A stretch of 64,000 nt of DNA from Morella rubra (Eukaryota; Streptophyta; Magnoliopsida; Fagales; Myricaceae), in assembly GCA_003952965.2 (NCBI GenBank), contig CM025849.1, positions 20,726,376 to 20,790,375 on the forward strand, given 5' to 3'. The notes under the pieces are model-generated. The model was not told the origin of the DNA. It saw only the letters and a list, made by a program, of their open reading frames with translations, and searched no databases. Each line of letters begins with the position of its first letter. The first letter of the stretch is position 1. The translations under genes were made by a program, and so were the position numbers. Shown here piece after piece: positions 39,122 through 51,473 of the stretch.

Positions 39122-39236
39122 TTTTTTCAGGAATCTGTAGCGAGAAAATCAGCGAAAGAAACCAAGAAGAGGGAAGAAATGAAAAACGCGGATCCGTCCG
39201 AGACCCTGATGTGGCAATCGTGGAGTGCCGTTAAGC

Positions 39237-39247
39237 TATATATAAAG
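39237..39247 (-). promoter_or_regulatory. TATA box of the calmodulin gene
   Basis: Reading leftward, ctttatatata lies about 115-125 bp upstream of the calmodulin ATG in a GC-richer stretch. Transcription would start near 39,205-39,215, giving a leader of about 90 bp that ends in the pyrimidine-rich sequence gattcctgaaaaaa just before ATG. Confidence 0.7.
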
Positions 39248-39339
39248 GCCGAGAGCCCGAGACTATCCAACAGCAAGGGCCAAGGAGAATCCGATTCTCT
39301 CTCATCCGCACGTAATCCCTTTCCCCCAATTCAGTGAAT

Positions 39340-39840
39340 ACCAATTTGACCATTTTGCCATTTACTTTAGGCCCCACCCCACCGGGCCCGCCGCCGGCCC
39401 GGCATCATTTTATTCTTTGCCTTTTATCTTTAGGTTTCTTTATTTCGTCTTGCATCTTCACTTTCTTTCTAATTTTCTACAGAACTTTACTTTTGCCAGT
39501 ACGGATAGGTGAAAGCAGAAAATTTTCAGACTTTTCACAAATTTCCAATATTTTTTCACAACTCTAACATCATTTTTCTTTTTATAAAGTTTAACAATTT
39601 TTGACAGACTTCAATATATATTTTACAATTTTAACACATTTTTCACAAATTCTAATAAATTTTTAGATCGCAAATCTATTTTGAGAATACTTTCACTCCT
39701 TTCAATTGATCAAAAAGATAATCTATGAAATATAACAATTAAAGAAACCCAAAAGGAAGCGAATTGAGTTTTAAAATTTTTTTGAAAACCTGACTAAAAA
39801 ATTCAATATCTCAACCAAATAAGCAATAAGTAAAGAGATT
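39340..39840. other. Upstream AT-rich DNA of the calmodulin gene
   Basis: Contains a GC-rich patch (ccgggcccgccgccggcccg, about 39,382-39,401) followed by AT-rich sequence with repeated ttttcaca-type words. No gene recognised. Confidence 0.4.
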
Positions 39841-40454
39841 ATTAGGGTTGAAAATATCAAACGCTTGGATTTCTTAGGTGGTTTCGCAACCTTGTCTATG
39901 TCTACCTCTTAAGCTCTTTTACCAAACCTTGAGACTTTCCATTATTAACCCTTCTAGCCAAGGGAATAACTTTTACACAAAGTTAAAGAACACCTAAGTT
40001 TCAATCCCTTTAGTTATATACCCACACCAAGGTCACAAGAGTGCACACACTCTTCCTTTACATTTTGTAGATATTGATAACACCAACAAGAAACTATTTT
40101 GAAGAATAGATGATTCGATGTTACTATCTCCATTGCTCACACTAAAACGAAGCTTGAAAGTGTAGAATGTGTCTAGAGAGCTTTAGAGTATTAATGGGGT
40201 TGTGTCCTCGTATCTCTCCTATTATTGGCCTCATTTATCTCTTGGGCCGTAAATTCAGCCAAATTTCGAAACATTCCTTTAGCATTAAAGCCCGAGTTAG
40301 GTTGTTCCTACTCTCGATTCAAACTCTCATTCCCATTATTTGAAGCCATGATGATCCTGAAAGACACAACACCATTAAAACCATAGAAAAGATAGCAAAG
40401 TCTAATCATCCAAATGACATTAAGAAACAACACTAACTATGCTCTAATACCATC
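39841..40454 (-). mobile_element. LTR retrotransposon remnant (5' internal end)
   Basis: On the minus strand a primer-binding-type sequence (tggtattagagc, 40,442-40,453) resembles the initiator-Met tRNA site. About 110 bp further in, an ATG starts a short stretch reading MASNNGNESLN, typical of gag N-termini. Sequence at 39,841-40,230 resembles LTR text. An old, fragmentary and broken copy; the family is not resolved. Confidence 0.45.
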
Positions 40455-40714
40455 TGTCACACCGTGTACCTGTATTAACCTCTTCTCTTTATAGTAATAA
40501 AATGCTTAATATAGTGACATTACGACGTGAAATCCTCCTAGATGCTCAAATGACCAAATTGCCCTCTTAAAAGTACAACGAAAGATTTAAGAAAAACAGG
40601 CTAGTTAGCCATATAGAAATATTAATGACTTCAAGTGCCGATAGACATTATTTACTTTATATAAAAGGTGAAGAATTAAATTTTTTTTAATAAGTCATAT
40701 TATTAGTTACAAGA
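40455..40714 (-). mobile_element. LTR-like sequence next to the primer-binding remnant
   Basis: Begins tgtcacaccgtg immediately beside the primer-binding-like sequence, so it would be the inner end of an LTR read on the minus strand. It is cut by the Mutator-type element at 40,724; the LTR may resume at 42,622. Orientation is uncertain, because the segment beyond the insertion resembles a plus-strand LTR at 48,288. Confidence 0.35.
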
Positions 40715-41880
40715 TAATTTTTAGGAAATTTGACCCCTAGTTTTGCATCCTTTTTCAATTTTAAACTTCAGCCGATGAAAATACCCTTCTATTAAGATTT
40801 GGGCAATACTTGACACGTCAGTTTGAGGTCACATGAATTGAACTTAAGTCCAACTGAGGCTGCGTCCATGGTCGTCCAACATGGAAGCAGTGTCCACATC
40901 TTCATCCAACATGAACCAGTGTCCAAATCGACGAGTCTTTGCATTGCAGCTATTCAGAAGATCATCTCCCTCATTTTGAATTTCGCTTATGAGACTAAAG
41001 AAAATGACCTGATCTAATAAGTCCCCTTCCATAGAGCCTCTCGACGGTGGCAGATAATGCTTTCTTGAACAAAATTAAAATGAACCCATATTTGGGTCAT
41101 CAATATACTGTGGAATGGCAAAAAAACTCTGGTCGGAGCAATTCACTGACACTGTGTAGGCCTCGCCACGACGTGGAAAATGACCAAATACTTTAAGAAT
41201 AGTTAGCTCTTCAAGTCCGATTTATTTACGGTGAATCATGCATCATTTTAGTCCCTAAGTTTTGCATCCTTTTTCAGTTTGGCCCTTTGATTTTAAACTT
41301 CAAAATTTCAATCCTTCACTTTTCAATGCTCGATGAAAATACCCTTCTATTAAGATTTGTCTATCTTCTTAACGGCAATACTTGACACGTCAGTTTGAGG
41401 TCCACATGGAATTGAACTTAAGTCATGTCAACTGATTCAGCTCCAACTAAGCTGCGTCCATGGCAAACGGCGTCGTCCAACATGGAAGCAGTGTCCACAT
41501 TAGTGAATTGCTTCATCCAACATGGAACCAGTGTCCATTTTCGTACCTCCATCGACGAGTCTTTGCATTGCAGCTATTCAGAAGATCATCTCCCTCATTG
41601 CCACCATTGAATTTCGCTTATGAGACTAAAGAAAATGCACCTGTATCTAATAAGTCCCCTTCCATAGAGCCTCTCGACGGTGGCATTTGATAAGAAAGGC
41701 GGTGCTGAAGGTTCTTGAATTGGGGCAATGTCGGTGAACGACAAACTCGATGGTAAATTTATGAACGAAGGTGAAGCCATATTTGGGTCTATATCAATAT
41801 ACTGTGGAATGGCACCCAAAAACTCTGGTCGGAGCAATTCACTGACACTGTTGTAGGCCTCGCAGAACACGGGAAGCTAC
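40532..41880. repeat. Tandem duplication of MULE left part with a deletion-riddled middle
   Basis: MULE-left sequence occurs at 40,724-41,160 and again at 41,237-41,880. The flanking segment starting gacgtg at 40,532 also recurs in shortened form at about 41,173-41,236. Everything from about 40,724 to 41,236 differs from its clean partner by some twenty small losses of 1 to about 90 bases and very few substitutions (for example gtcacatgaattg for gtccacatggaattg). Clean sequence resumes abruptly. This pattern is unlike normal decay and suggests an unpolished contig join. Confidence 0.75.
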
Positions 41881-42612
41881 TCCATCTCTGTCATTATCGT
41901 AATCTGCATCTGGCTTTAAGTGCAATATATCCATAGGTTAGCACTCTACTGAATACAGTCTGGAAGAAGGAAAAGAACTTGTATTTGACGCAAAAAAATA
42001 GGTTTGCTGAAAGTATTTAGAAAAGCTGAGAACTGTGGAACATATGGACAGAGGGATGCGGAAGATAAGAAGAAAAGAGTGCAGACTAGAGTTTCGTCGG
42101 AATGTTCAATAAAGGAAAAAAAATGTAAAAGTAAGAAAGAAAAAAATGAAGATAAGAAAATAAAATAGTGATATAGGGAATAACAATCAATCTAGTGTTG
42201 AAGTACGCAGGTAAGATCCTCTAAGAGAAGACCAAGAGGTATATGACGATGAAGCTGTCGTTGGCTCTGCCCCAGCTGATGAAGGATCGAGTCAGGCATG
42301 GTTGCACCGGACTTCACAAGCATATCTTCGCAAACAAAAACAAGAGTATCTTCACAAGCAAAACAATTTGAAAGAAATTATGTCCGTGAACGATGTCGTT
42401 TAAGCTAAGTTAGAAAATGATATGGCTTAATTAAGAGCCATGTGAATTTTAAGCTGACATTGCAAGTGCTGCCGTTAAAAAAAGAGACAGAATCCTGGCG
42501 GAAGGGTGTTTTGGTCAACATTGAAAGATGAGGGATCGAAATTTGAAATTTAAAATCGAAAAATCAAATTGCGAAAGTGTGCAAAACTTAGGGACTAAAA
42601 TGCCAAATTTCC
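40724..42612. mobile_element. Mutator-type (MULE) non-autonomous element with 9-bp target duplication
   Basis: Ends read ggaaatttg inward from both sides and are flanked by the identical 9-mer taattttta (40,715-40,723 and 42,613-42,621), the size diagnostic of Mutator elements. The terminal inverted repeats are long (about 150 bp or more, clearest between 41,237-41,380 and 42,460-42,610; shared words include ttttagtccctaagttttgc). No transposase is present. The interior holds an open minus-strand stretch of about 91 codons (41,595-41,870) that I cannot identify and that could be captured host sequence, as in Pack-MULEs. The left part appears twice, once in a deletion-riddled version, so the true length may be nearer 1.4 kb. 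Confidence 0.8.
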
Positions 42613-42621
42613 TAATTTTTA

Positions 42622-45303
42622 TTAAATAAAAGTTTGAACAAAAATAAACTTAAAATATCGATACGAGAAAATCGTGACTTAAGGCACCAATTTCGAAAAC
42701 AAAAACATAGATATTCGAGAAGTTTCTAAATCCTTTGAGAGGATTCTAACAAAAGTGGCTAACATATGCAAATTTGTGAGCTCTCCAAAAGCTCACCTAA
42801 GCCTACCTAACCGGCTAATTACAAATATTTAACACCAGAAGGTATTTAATATTTGTCATCAAAATATAACATCAACATAAATAAAATAAAAAATCTACGA
42901 GGTCATCATCTACACTTGTTAGGTCTACCACACCGTTATTGGGCGCCATCTCCTCTATGTTAATTAGCTCCATTGACATGTCTAGCATCCAGGGCACTAA
43001 TGGTATAGTCAAGGGTGGATCCTTCGAAAACCAGTAGTGATGGTGATCAACAATCACTTTGAAAGCATCCGATATTGGAACCCTAATCTACACCACCAAA
43101 GTGTGCCTGTCTAGGTCATGAGTTTGGAAGTTCTCAAGGACCCTCATACTTTGTTATAATTAATTAATAGTACATGCACAAGAAAAGAAGAAAGGGTTAG
43201 TCTTAAGGACTCTGTAAGGTCAAGGAGAGGAAACATGGTGCGGTAATAAGTAATATTTAGAGAAAAATAAAAACATGAAATTATGACAATTATTAACAAA
43301 ATACAATGCCAAGCTATGAGATGTATATGCGATATCAGATAATGAAATTATTAATTTTCATATAAACTTATTTTATGAGATATCCATCCATTCACGCTCT
43401 GTATGACCCTTGAAGTCTAGATGCAGCCCACTATTCCTCCCACTAGGACAGTCCCGTGATAAACCACTCATAGGGACAATTCGAGACAAAACGTTGTGTT
43501 TCATGCCTTAGGGAGGCCACTTTCCTGACCCCATCAGGATAGTGGTTGCACATCCCTTCTTATTTTTATTTCATTTTTTTCTCTTAATATTTTCACCAAA
43601 CGTCCAAATCGAAGATCTTAACAATAATCTTTGAGTTTTACACAAAAATAAGCTTAAAAACCACATGCAATGACCCACATCACTCAAGTTCATCACAAAA
43701 GGGTTCAAAATGATATATGCATGCGTGTCGTGCACTATAAACCGTGCAATACTATCCATTTGATATCTACTTGACCTAAAATGCATGAAAACACAAGCTA
43801 TGATATGTATGAACAAGCTCAGATCATAAAAGAGAAACATTTCCACCCAAAAGATCATTTCCTTTCATGACTCACCAAGCTATTTTTTTTTTGATTGACT
43901 TCCATGCCTTTGCCATGCATGCACTTGGTCCTAAAAAAACCAAGCAAGCCGTGACCTATAATACTCTAAAATGATTCATTTTTGCCTCTAGTCATGTCAT
44001 ATAATATGTTTACATAGTCCATCCTATTCAAGGAATGCATTAGCAAAGGAAAAAATCACTCAAAACATCAAACAGAACATCAAACACTTGATTTTTCATC
44101 AATTAAAACTTCTACTACTCTAGATCCTTTCATGCATGTCCTTATGGCCATGTGTCAAAAAGTTTCTTTAAGCCTTAATTATCTCACCTGCTAGATCAAG
44201 CGTTACCATTGAGCCAAAAGTTTAAGCTGTTCGCCAAGGCGCAACCTTATTTTCTTATACTGGACAGCACAAAGTCTCATACTATGCGACAGGTGGACAT
44301 GAGGGGCTGCACCATGTGAGTACCACAGGTTGACCTGTCAAGCATCGTCCTCTGTCTCCAATAGGACAGTGGTCGAGTCAAGGGTTATTGTTGACTCCCA
44401 TAAAGCCAACAATCCCCCTCAACAACTACACTGATATTCGAACCTGGTACCTCACTTTGATACCAATTGTTGGCTCAAGTGTTACTATTGAGCCAAAAGT
44501 TTAAGCTGTTAGCTAAGGAGCAACCTTATTTCTTTATACTTGGCAGCGTAAAGTCTCGTACTAAGCGACAGGTGGACATGAGGGCCTGCAACACGTGGGT
44601 GCCGCAGGTTGGACTGTCAAGCACTATCCTCTATCCCCCATAGTACAATGATAGAGTCAAAGGGTTATTGCTTGGCCCCATAAAACCAACATTACCTAAA
44701 TTAGGTTAAAAGCTCACTAATTAGCCCACCAAATTAACCCCAATGGGTTTGCATTTTGAGCTTTTTAAAGTCCATTGTCCAAGGATCCAAAACTTCTCCT
44801 CTTGTTCCATTCAATTTCCAAATTTTTCCTCACCAAATGGGCCCACATTGTAGCCCAATAAAGGTGGTCAAAGGCTTGGTCAAATCTAGATCCAATTTAG
44901 GAATTAATCCCCTAATTAAAAATTATCATCAAGACTTGGCAATTTATAGAGAATTATAAATAAGACATTTTAAATAAAGAAAAGTCACATAATTTCTTTA
45001 AGAAATTATATAAAATTTTGGTAATTATATTATTGAACAGAAAATAATTATTAATTAAAATAATTAAAAATATAATCTCTCTCGTATTTGCAATTTTGTC
45101 ATAAAAGGGTAATAAATGATAATTAAGTCAAGAAAGGGGTAAAAATGGTTTTTTAAAAAAGATTATCACATAAGATAAAATACAAGTGCCCAACCTAAGC
45201 AAGTAAAAATTAAATATCAAGATTAAAACCAAAATCTCTACAAAATCACTTTACATAGCTAATTAAGATAGTCTTAAGGAAAATAATGGGTAAGGGTGTT
45301 AGA
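42622..45303. mobile_element. Old Ty3-type LTR-derived region
   Basis: This region aligns, with considerable divergence, to the LTR that starts at 48,288. Shared landmarks are the peptide-like stretch near 42,900-43,060 against 48,720-48,860 (KDPP on the minus strand in both), and a cattgtagcccaataa segment near 44,847 against a similar one near 51,730. It ends near 45,303 in gggtaagggtgttaga, which resembles an LTR terminus. It carries the nested TRIM at 44,189-44,691. Fossil, broken, family inferred only from the relative at 48,288. Confidence 0.5.
44189..44691 (-). mobile_element. TRIM (miniature LTR retrotransposon), looks complete in layout
   Basis: Two direct repeats of about 223 bp (44,189-44,411 and 44,468-44,691) begin tgttgg and end in ca on the minus strand. 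They enclose only 56 bp, which hold a primer-binding site (attggtatcaaag) next to one LTR and a purine tract (ttgaggggga) next to the other. Flanking 5-mers tcacc and ttacc are a near-match target duplication. No coding capacity, as expected for the class, which depends on enzymes from other elements. The LTRs differ at more than one base in ten by eye, so it is old. Confidence 0.8.
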
Positions 45304-45780
45304 AAATTGGTATTTAGATTATTTATTGGATATTTATTTATTCATTTATTACATATATTTATTATTGGGTATTTTGATGTGACATGAAATGTCTACATGG
45401 CTATATTGCAGAGAAGTTATGTCAATGATTAAAAATCAAAGGCGAGGTAGTACGATTTTTTGGATCCCTTTTAACTTAACATGTTATAGACCGAGATACA
45501 TGTTTATGTTTAAATAGGTCTATCGTAGTTGTGCCTCTATTAAATAACATGATAAACAAAGTTAGGTGGTGGGATTAAGCAAATGAGAGGATGCACTATT
45601 AGAATACATGTGTAACATCTTTCTCACTATACACCATCAAACAAAACAAAAAAATTAAATGCAAGTCAAAATTTAAAAATTAATTTCAGTAGGTTCATAG
45701 ACGAAGGGATATACGACATACATCCATCGTAGTTGTTATCATGGGGACAAATTTTCACAAAGAAAATAACCTCATGATGG
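45304..45780. other. AT-rich DNA between LTR-derived regions
   Basis: No gene or element ends recognised; probably degraded transposon sequence. Confidence 0.3.
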
Positions 45781-45789
45781 CACTAGACA

Positions 45790-47202
45790 ATTGATTCTAG
45801 TCTTAGCCAACACCAGAAGGAGAAATAATTGAGGTTACTAGAAAAGCATACACACTATAGCACATTGCGATTACGAGAGAAATGTCTCCCAACCTTTACT
45901 TTCTTTACATACTAGCAAAGAAGTACAGGAAGACTATGACTCTTCCAACATAATGAGCCAACTAGCCAAAGGGAACAAAGCTTACAACTCACTCTGCTTT
46001 CTATATACACAATATGAGCTCTCTCAACCCTTCAACTATCCACTCAAAAGGGTCCAAACCAAACTTATATAGACACCAAGGTGAGAACCTCCAGCAAGTT
46101 AATTGTCTGCCTTGCAACTACTTGCTATCAGGCTCTGCTACAGGTCTATTTGGGTGCCAGCCCTCTGCAAGTCTTTCTGGGCACCTACCTTGTAGTAGCT
46201 TGTTCCCAGGTCCTACTACAACACTTTCTGGGTACCTAGTTCACTGTTACTTGCTGTTAGGCCCTGCTACAACACTGTCTGGGTGTCTGCCTTGTCTTAA
46301 GCAGGTCCATTTACACATTCAGCCCACAAGCAGCGCCCTTTTCAAATTTGCCCACCATCAAGCCTTATGCGTCCATCATGAGCCGTCTGACACTCTCTAA
46401 CATGCCTCTGGTGTCTCCAGACATAGTCAACCATATCAACCACTCAAGACAACTTTGCCACGTGTTATAAAGCTTCATCACTTGCAAGGTATGGTTGTCA
46501 AGTCACTTCCTCTGTCCCTAACCAAGCTTGTTGGATTCATAGGCCACCTGGCCCCATGCAGTCACAGCCTACCAAGGGGCATGGCCAAGGCCAAGCCAAG
46601 CAAGCCCCATGCCCATCAGCATGTACTCAAGGCCCAAGTAGTAGGTCGTTCTTGGCAAGTCCATCTTGTCAAGCTCTTCTCTAGAAGTCTATCTTGCTGG
46701 TGTCTTACCAACACCAATTTGTGAACCCATCACTTTAAGCATCCTTACTTGAAGTATCTTGACATGCCGCTCCCTTCATGTCTAAGTGATTGGCAGTACG
46801 CATGAGAGCTTGGCGCCACTAATGCCACTTTTCATGCCATTTGAATCAAATTCGTCATAGACCACACCCACTAAAAGAACTTGATGCCCTCATTGAGGCT
46901 TAGTTGATGTAGTCTTTGACCAACTTTTCGAACTGCAACAGTATGGTGTCCTTCTCCCATGTTACTTTAGACTCTAAGAGATCTTTCCACTTCACAAGAT
47001 AATAGGTCCACCTCTTCTTCTTGCTATTGCCCTCCACGTGATGGGCCAATATCTTTTCTGCCTCATTGTCGATCTCATTTCGAATATTAAAAAGACCTTT
47101 CTTTGGCTTCATCCTTGCACAGTTTACTAAGTCCTCATTGTATGGATTTAGAAAACTCACATGGAAGGTCAGGTGGAGCTTTAATCTCTCTGGTAGCTTC
47201 AA
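45790..47202 (-). mobile_element. Ty3/gypsy chromovirus fragment (chromodomain end plus LTR)
   Basis: On the minus strand, 47,202-46,900 encodes the C-terminal end of an integrase with a chromodomain: LHLTFHVSFLNPYNED, then YYLVKWKDL and TWEKDT. Downstream in that orientation, about 46,860 to 45,790, follows LTR-like sequence rich in cttgacaag- and caagcaagcc-type words, a related piece of which recurs at 60,957-61,285. The protease, reverse transcriptase and most of integrase are absent from the window. A broken fossil; the clade is inferred from the chromodomain. Confidence 0.65.
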
Positions 47203-47329
47203 TCGATAGGCTACCCCACTTTCTTCAAGACCTTAAAGGGGCCATCATACTTTGGGACAAGGTCGGGGCATGTTTCCCCTCTCTGGAATCTCTTCCAGAT
47301 TCTATAGACTCATTGAAAAGATTTTGATT

Positions 47330-48287
47330 GAAGTAAGTGCATATGTTTGGAATTTAAAAGAGGTATAGACTTTAATCTTTGTCTTCCTTGAGATGGAGCT
47401 AAGTTTTTTTATGTTCTTTAAAGACATATTATTGGATTTTGATATTGATCTTGATTTAGCCCTTGATGTTGGATGAGTTTAGGTCTTAGGCTTGAATTAT
47501 GTCATTAGAAAAAAATTGTGAAGTAATTTTGTCGAATGATCAGAGTATGTAGCAGAAGAGTGGTAAGCCTTATTCTTAGAGAATATTGATAATATTTATA
47601 GTCAAGTTGATGGTCTTTTGATGTTAAAGATTTTGAGGTAAACTTATGGAGAAATACTATAAGCTTTAATCAAATATGTTAGGTGGCACATATTTTTTTT
47701 CTTATCATATTTGAAGTTAAAGTGAAACTATGAATTGATTGGAGTCATGTAGCGATTGAAATAAAGTTATGATTTTGGATGGAGTTCCCGATGTAATTCC
47801 TATAGAGATAAGTTTCAATCCTCATGACTAAATGATTGGAAGAAAATTCATAATTTTGATATTTATGAGGACAAATCAGAGCTTAACTTGATCACTAGTA
47901 AGGTATGACCCATATGAGTTTAGAGAGATTTTGATAATTTGGAACATTTATATGAAATGATGGTGGACTTATATAAGATTTGCTTCAGTACTTAGGAATA
48001 AAGATCTAATCTCCAAGAATAGAAAGATTTCACAACTAGTTGATCGCTTTATGGGACTCCATGATAACCTATTGATGATGGACATAAGGTTTTAGCTTGA
48101 AGTCTTTCAAACAAGTTTTCAGAGAGCACAACAAAAATATGATTGGTTTTCAATTTGTTGGTTTAAAGACAAGTTTCATAAAGGGATAATTTAGAATGTA
48201 ATTGTGACTTTATGTTGTAGATGTAGTTACTCTTAAAATAAGATGTGACAAATTTCGGGGATGAAATTGCTTTTAAGGAAGGGAGAT
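47330..48287 (+). mobile_element. 3' internal end of a Ty3/gypsy element
   Basis: Degenerate sequence that ends in the signature aatttcggggatgaaattgc followed by the polypurine tract aaggaagggaga directly before the LTR start at 48,288. This is the standard 3' end of plant Ty3/gypsy elements. No gag or pol domain recognisable. Fossil. Confidence 0.55.
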
Positions 48288-50513
48288 TGTAACGCCCCAA
48301 CCCGAATAGTAGTGGTATTTATGTCTTTTTATTTTATTTATTATTCTTAAATTTTGAATTTTCATAATCCCTATCTTTTTGGTACTTAAAGATGTGTTAA
48401 ATGTGTATTTTTGGGTTCAAAATGTGAAGAGATAAATACCTAATCCAATTTTTTATTTTTGAAATTTTTTTATTTCAAAATATCACCACGTTAATAAAAA
48501 TGGAAAGCAGTTTATATATCAAGGAAATAAGTTTATAATCTTTTACGAGGATTTCTACGAAAGTTGCTAGTGAGTTTACAAAAGCCCACTTAAACTTAGC
48601 AAGATATCTCCAAGAAACTTACAAAATAACCACCAAACTATAACTGTTTAAGTTTGTCAACAAAATAAAACTAACTACTAAGAAAATTAACATAATTACG
48701 AGCCATCATCTGCACCCATCTTAGTCTACTATGTTATTCGGCACGACCTCGTCCCAGTTCATTGGCTCCGTGGGGATGTTGAGCAACCAAAGCACCAACG
48801 AAGAAATCGAAGGTGGGTCCTTCGGAGTGCAACAATAATAGTGTTCTATGAGAACCTCAAAAGAATCCGAGACCCACACTCGGATTTGTACAGTGATCAT
48901 GCGTGTCAAAGGCTTTTGGAAACTCAACCCTCATAATATGCTCTTATTAAGGTCGAGGAGGGAGACATGACATCAATAACAAACAATGATTATAGCTTGA
49001 AAACATAAACATGTGACTGCAACAATTACAACAAATATATCTTATGTCATACAATAGAGAATATATGCAATGTTAGATAATATGTCTACTGATAATTTTT
49101 TTTTCCAAATTATTACATTTATGAGATATCTTATTTTCAACCTTCACCTAGTTCTATATAACTTTCATAGTCAGGGTTATGCATTCCACACTTATTCCAC
49201 GGGCACAGTTTCGTGCTACACTCCTCACCAGAACACAATTCAAGGCAAAGCCCTGCTTTATGCCTATGTGAGGCCACCCCTGATCATCAAAGTCATAGTT
49301 GCACAGCCCTCCAGTGATCGATTCTGTTATGCTTCCCTTTTCTTTAATTATTAACTTTCTCAAGGAATATCTCAAATAAAGCCCTTTTTCACATATGTGA
49401 TTCTCATTGAGCTATGGTCAACATTGAACTACCTCGTTCATTCAAATCAATACCAATGTCACAATTATTCAACAACGTTTATGTCATCAATTATAGATGA
49501 CGACATTAGAAATTTCTCATGTATCATGAAATATTGAAATATAATTACTTCTCTTTTAGGGAAATAAAAATGTTTAATTAATCTTATGGACTTTGGATTT
49601 TAGAACCCTTTTATAAAGCCCTTAGTCTGATATTTTAAAACTCTTGTATTCCTATTTTATTTTTATTATTACCATCTTTATTTTGGAAATAATCATGCCT
49701 CAGTCATAAATAATTTTGGGCTTAAACAGGGCCTTAAAATCAGTCCTTAGTGCCCACGGGTATTCGGCCTTAGGTTATTTTCTTGTTTGGGCCAATTAGT
49801 AGCCGAATGGGCCACTATTTTTGCCAAAATTGTAAATCTGGGTATGGGTCTTGTCTTATTCATTAAGCCTCTTAATTGGGTCATAATTTGGTATTTAATT
49901 TGGATTAAAAACCAGGCCTTTCGGCCCATTAATTTTCCTTGAACTCAATTGCTTCCTTTGTGACCTAGGCTCATTATCTTGCTATTATTTTGTTTGTTTT
50001 TCATGCAAATACAAACAAAACTTCCAGATCTTATTATTCATGCATGAACATGATTTGAACTGAAAATCATCTAAAAAATACAGCATTTAACCATCCATAT
50101 CAAGCGTATTCATCAACACGTGCATGGAACTCACCATGCAACCTTACCCGTGCACTATAAGCGTCAATAGGACCATTCTCTTGGCAAATAACATGTCCAT
50201 TTCACATGCAAGCTCACATAAGTTCCAGATCTTTCAATTGAACATAGATCAGCAACCAAAAACAAGAATTTCTTTTGCAAAAGTTACATCAATCTCATGG
50301 AAAACACTAGTGCAAGTCATGTTTGCACCTTTGGATAAACCCTACCCTACCCGTGGTCTATAGGGCTCCAAATCCTTGAATTTTTGTCATACTCACCATC
50401 AAACATACATCTGACCATATCCTCCCAAGGAAGCATTAAACACGAAGAAACGAACACAAATCATCAGACAACAACAACCAACTTGAAGAGTTATCAATGT
50501 TTGACATTCAGGA

Positions 50514-51125
50514 CAGTGGCGGAACCAGGATTTTAGTTAAGGGGGGGCAAATTCCTAAGGTAAAATGACATCTCAAAATTTTTTCCTACGTAATGCGAAA
50601 GTGTCTTAGAGTTAAAATGACAATATTAAACATTAAAACACATATACGATACAGGTAAACTGCAATTATTACTACTACTGAAAAAATAAAAACTAGTTTA
50701 TATTTAGTTATTTGTTATTTAATTATTATATCCATCTCTTCAAATTGTACCAATAATTTTTATGTCTTATAAATATTGGAGAATAGAACATCATCACCGT
50801 TGTAGAGAAAACACTGCAAACCTTCTTGAAATATTTCAACTACGAATCTGTCAGGAAAATTCTATAGTATTAATTTAATAGAGCTACATCATATGAGTCA
50901 GTGTTAGTGTTAGACCCTGCACTTAGCCCAAGTTGAAGAGGCAGTTAGACTAAACCCTTTGGGTTTACTTTGCATCCCTTTCTCCCAAGTAAGGACACCT
51001 ATGGCTAAAGGGGGGGTGGGCCTGGGACAATCAATACATTTAAAAAATAAATAAATAAATTTCCTTTAATTTTACAGAAGAGAGGGGGCAGCCGCCCAGG
51101 GTGCCCCCATGTCATTCCACTATTG
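50514..51125. mobile_element. hAT-type MITE with 8-bp target duplication
   Basis: A 612-bp element starts cagtggcggaaccagg and ends in the decayed mirror ccactattg, flanked by the exact 8-mer attcagga (50,506-50,513 and 51,126-51,133). The start matches the end of the hAT at 20,365 (cagtggcagaaccagg), so it may be mobilised by the same family. No transposase coding. It is nested in Ty3 LTR sequence and so is younger than that LTR. Confidence 0.88.
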
Positions 51126-51473
51126 ATTCAGGACCTCTGGGCTCCTAGATTCAGCCATGCATGCAATTTTTTTTTTTTTGAACAAACTCATGGATATTGT
51201 GTAGATTCTAGAACAGAACCAATAAACATGTCCAAAGGTGTTTCTAACATTTCAAAAACTCATTTACTCATCATCAAGAACATAATATTCTGCCATCCCA
51301 TTTCCTCCAAGAAACATAGTTTTTCATTCTTACCTTGTCTTTTGGTGGTTCTTTCTCTAGAGATCTTCATCGAAAATGAAGATGGAGAGAGTTAAGAGCT
51401 AGAGCTAGAGGTTTTGAAGAGGAAAATGGAGGAAAAGTTATCTTCCTAGCCGAGTAGTCCAAAAGCCCAAAGC

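Noticed and set aside
46014-46724. Two plus-strand frames of 128 and 89 codons
   Set aside because: They lie antisense within LTR sequence of a Ty3 fragment and resemble no host protein.
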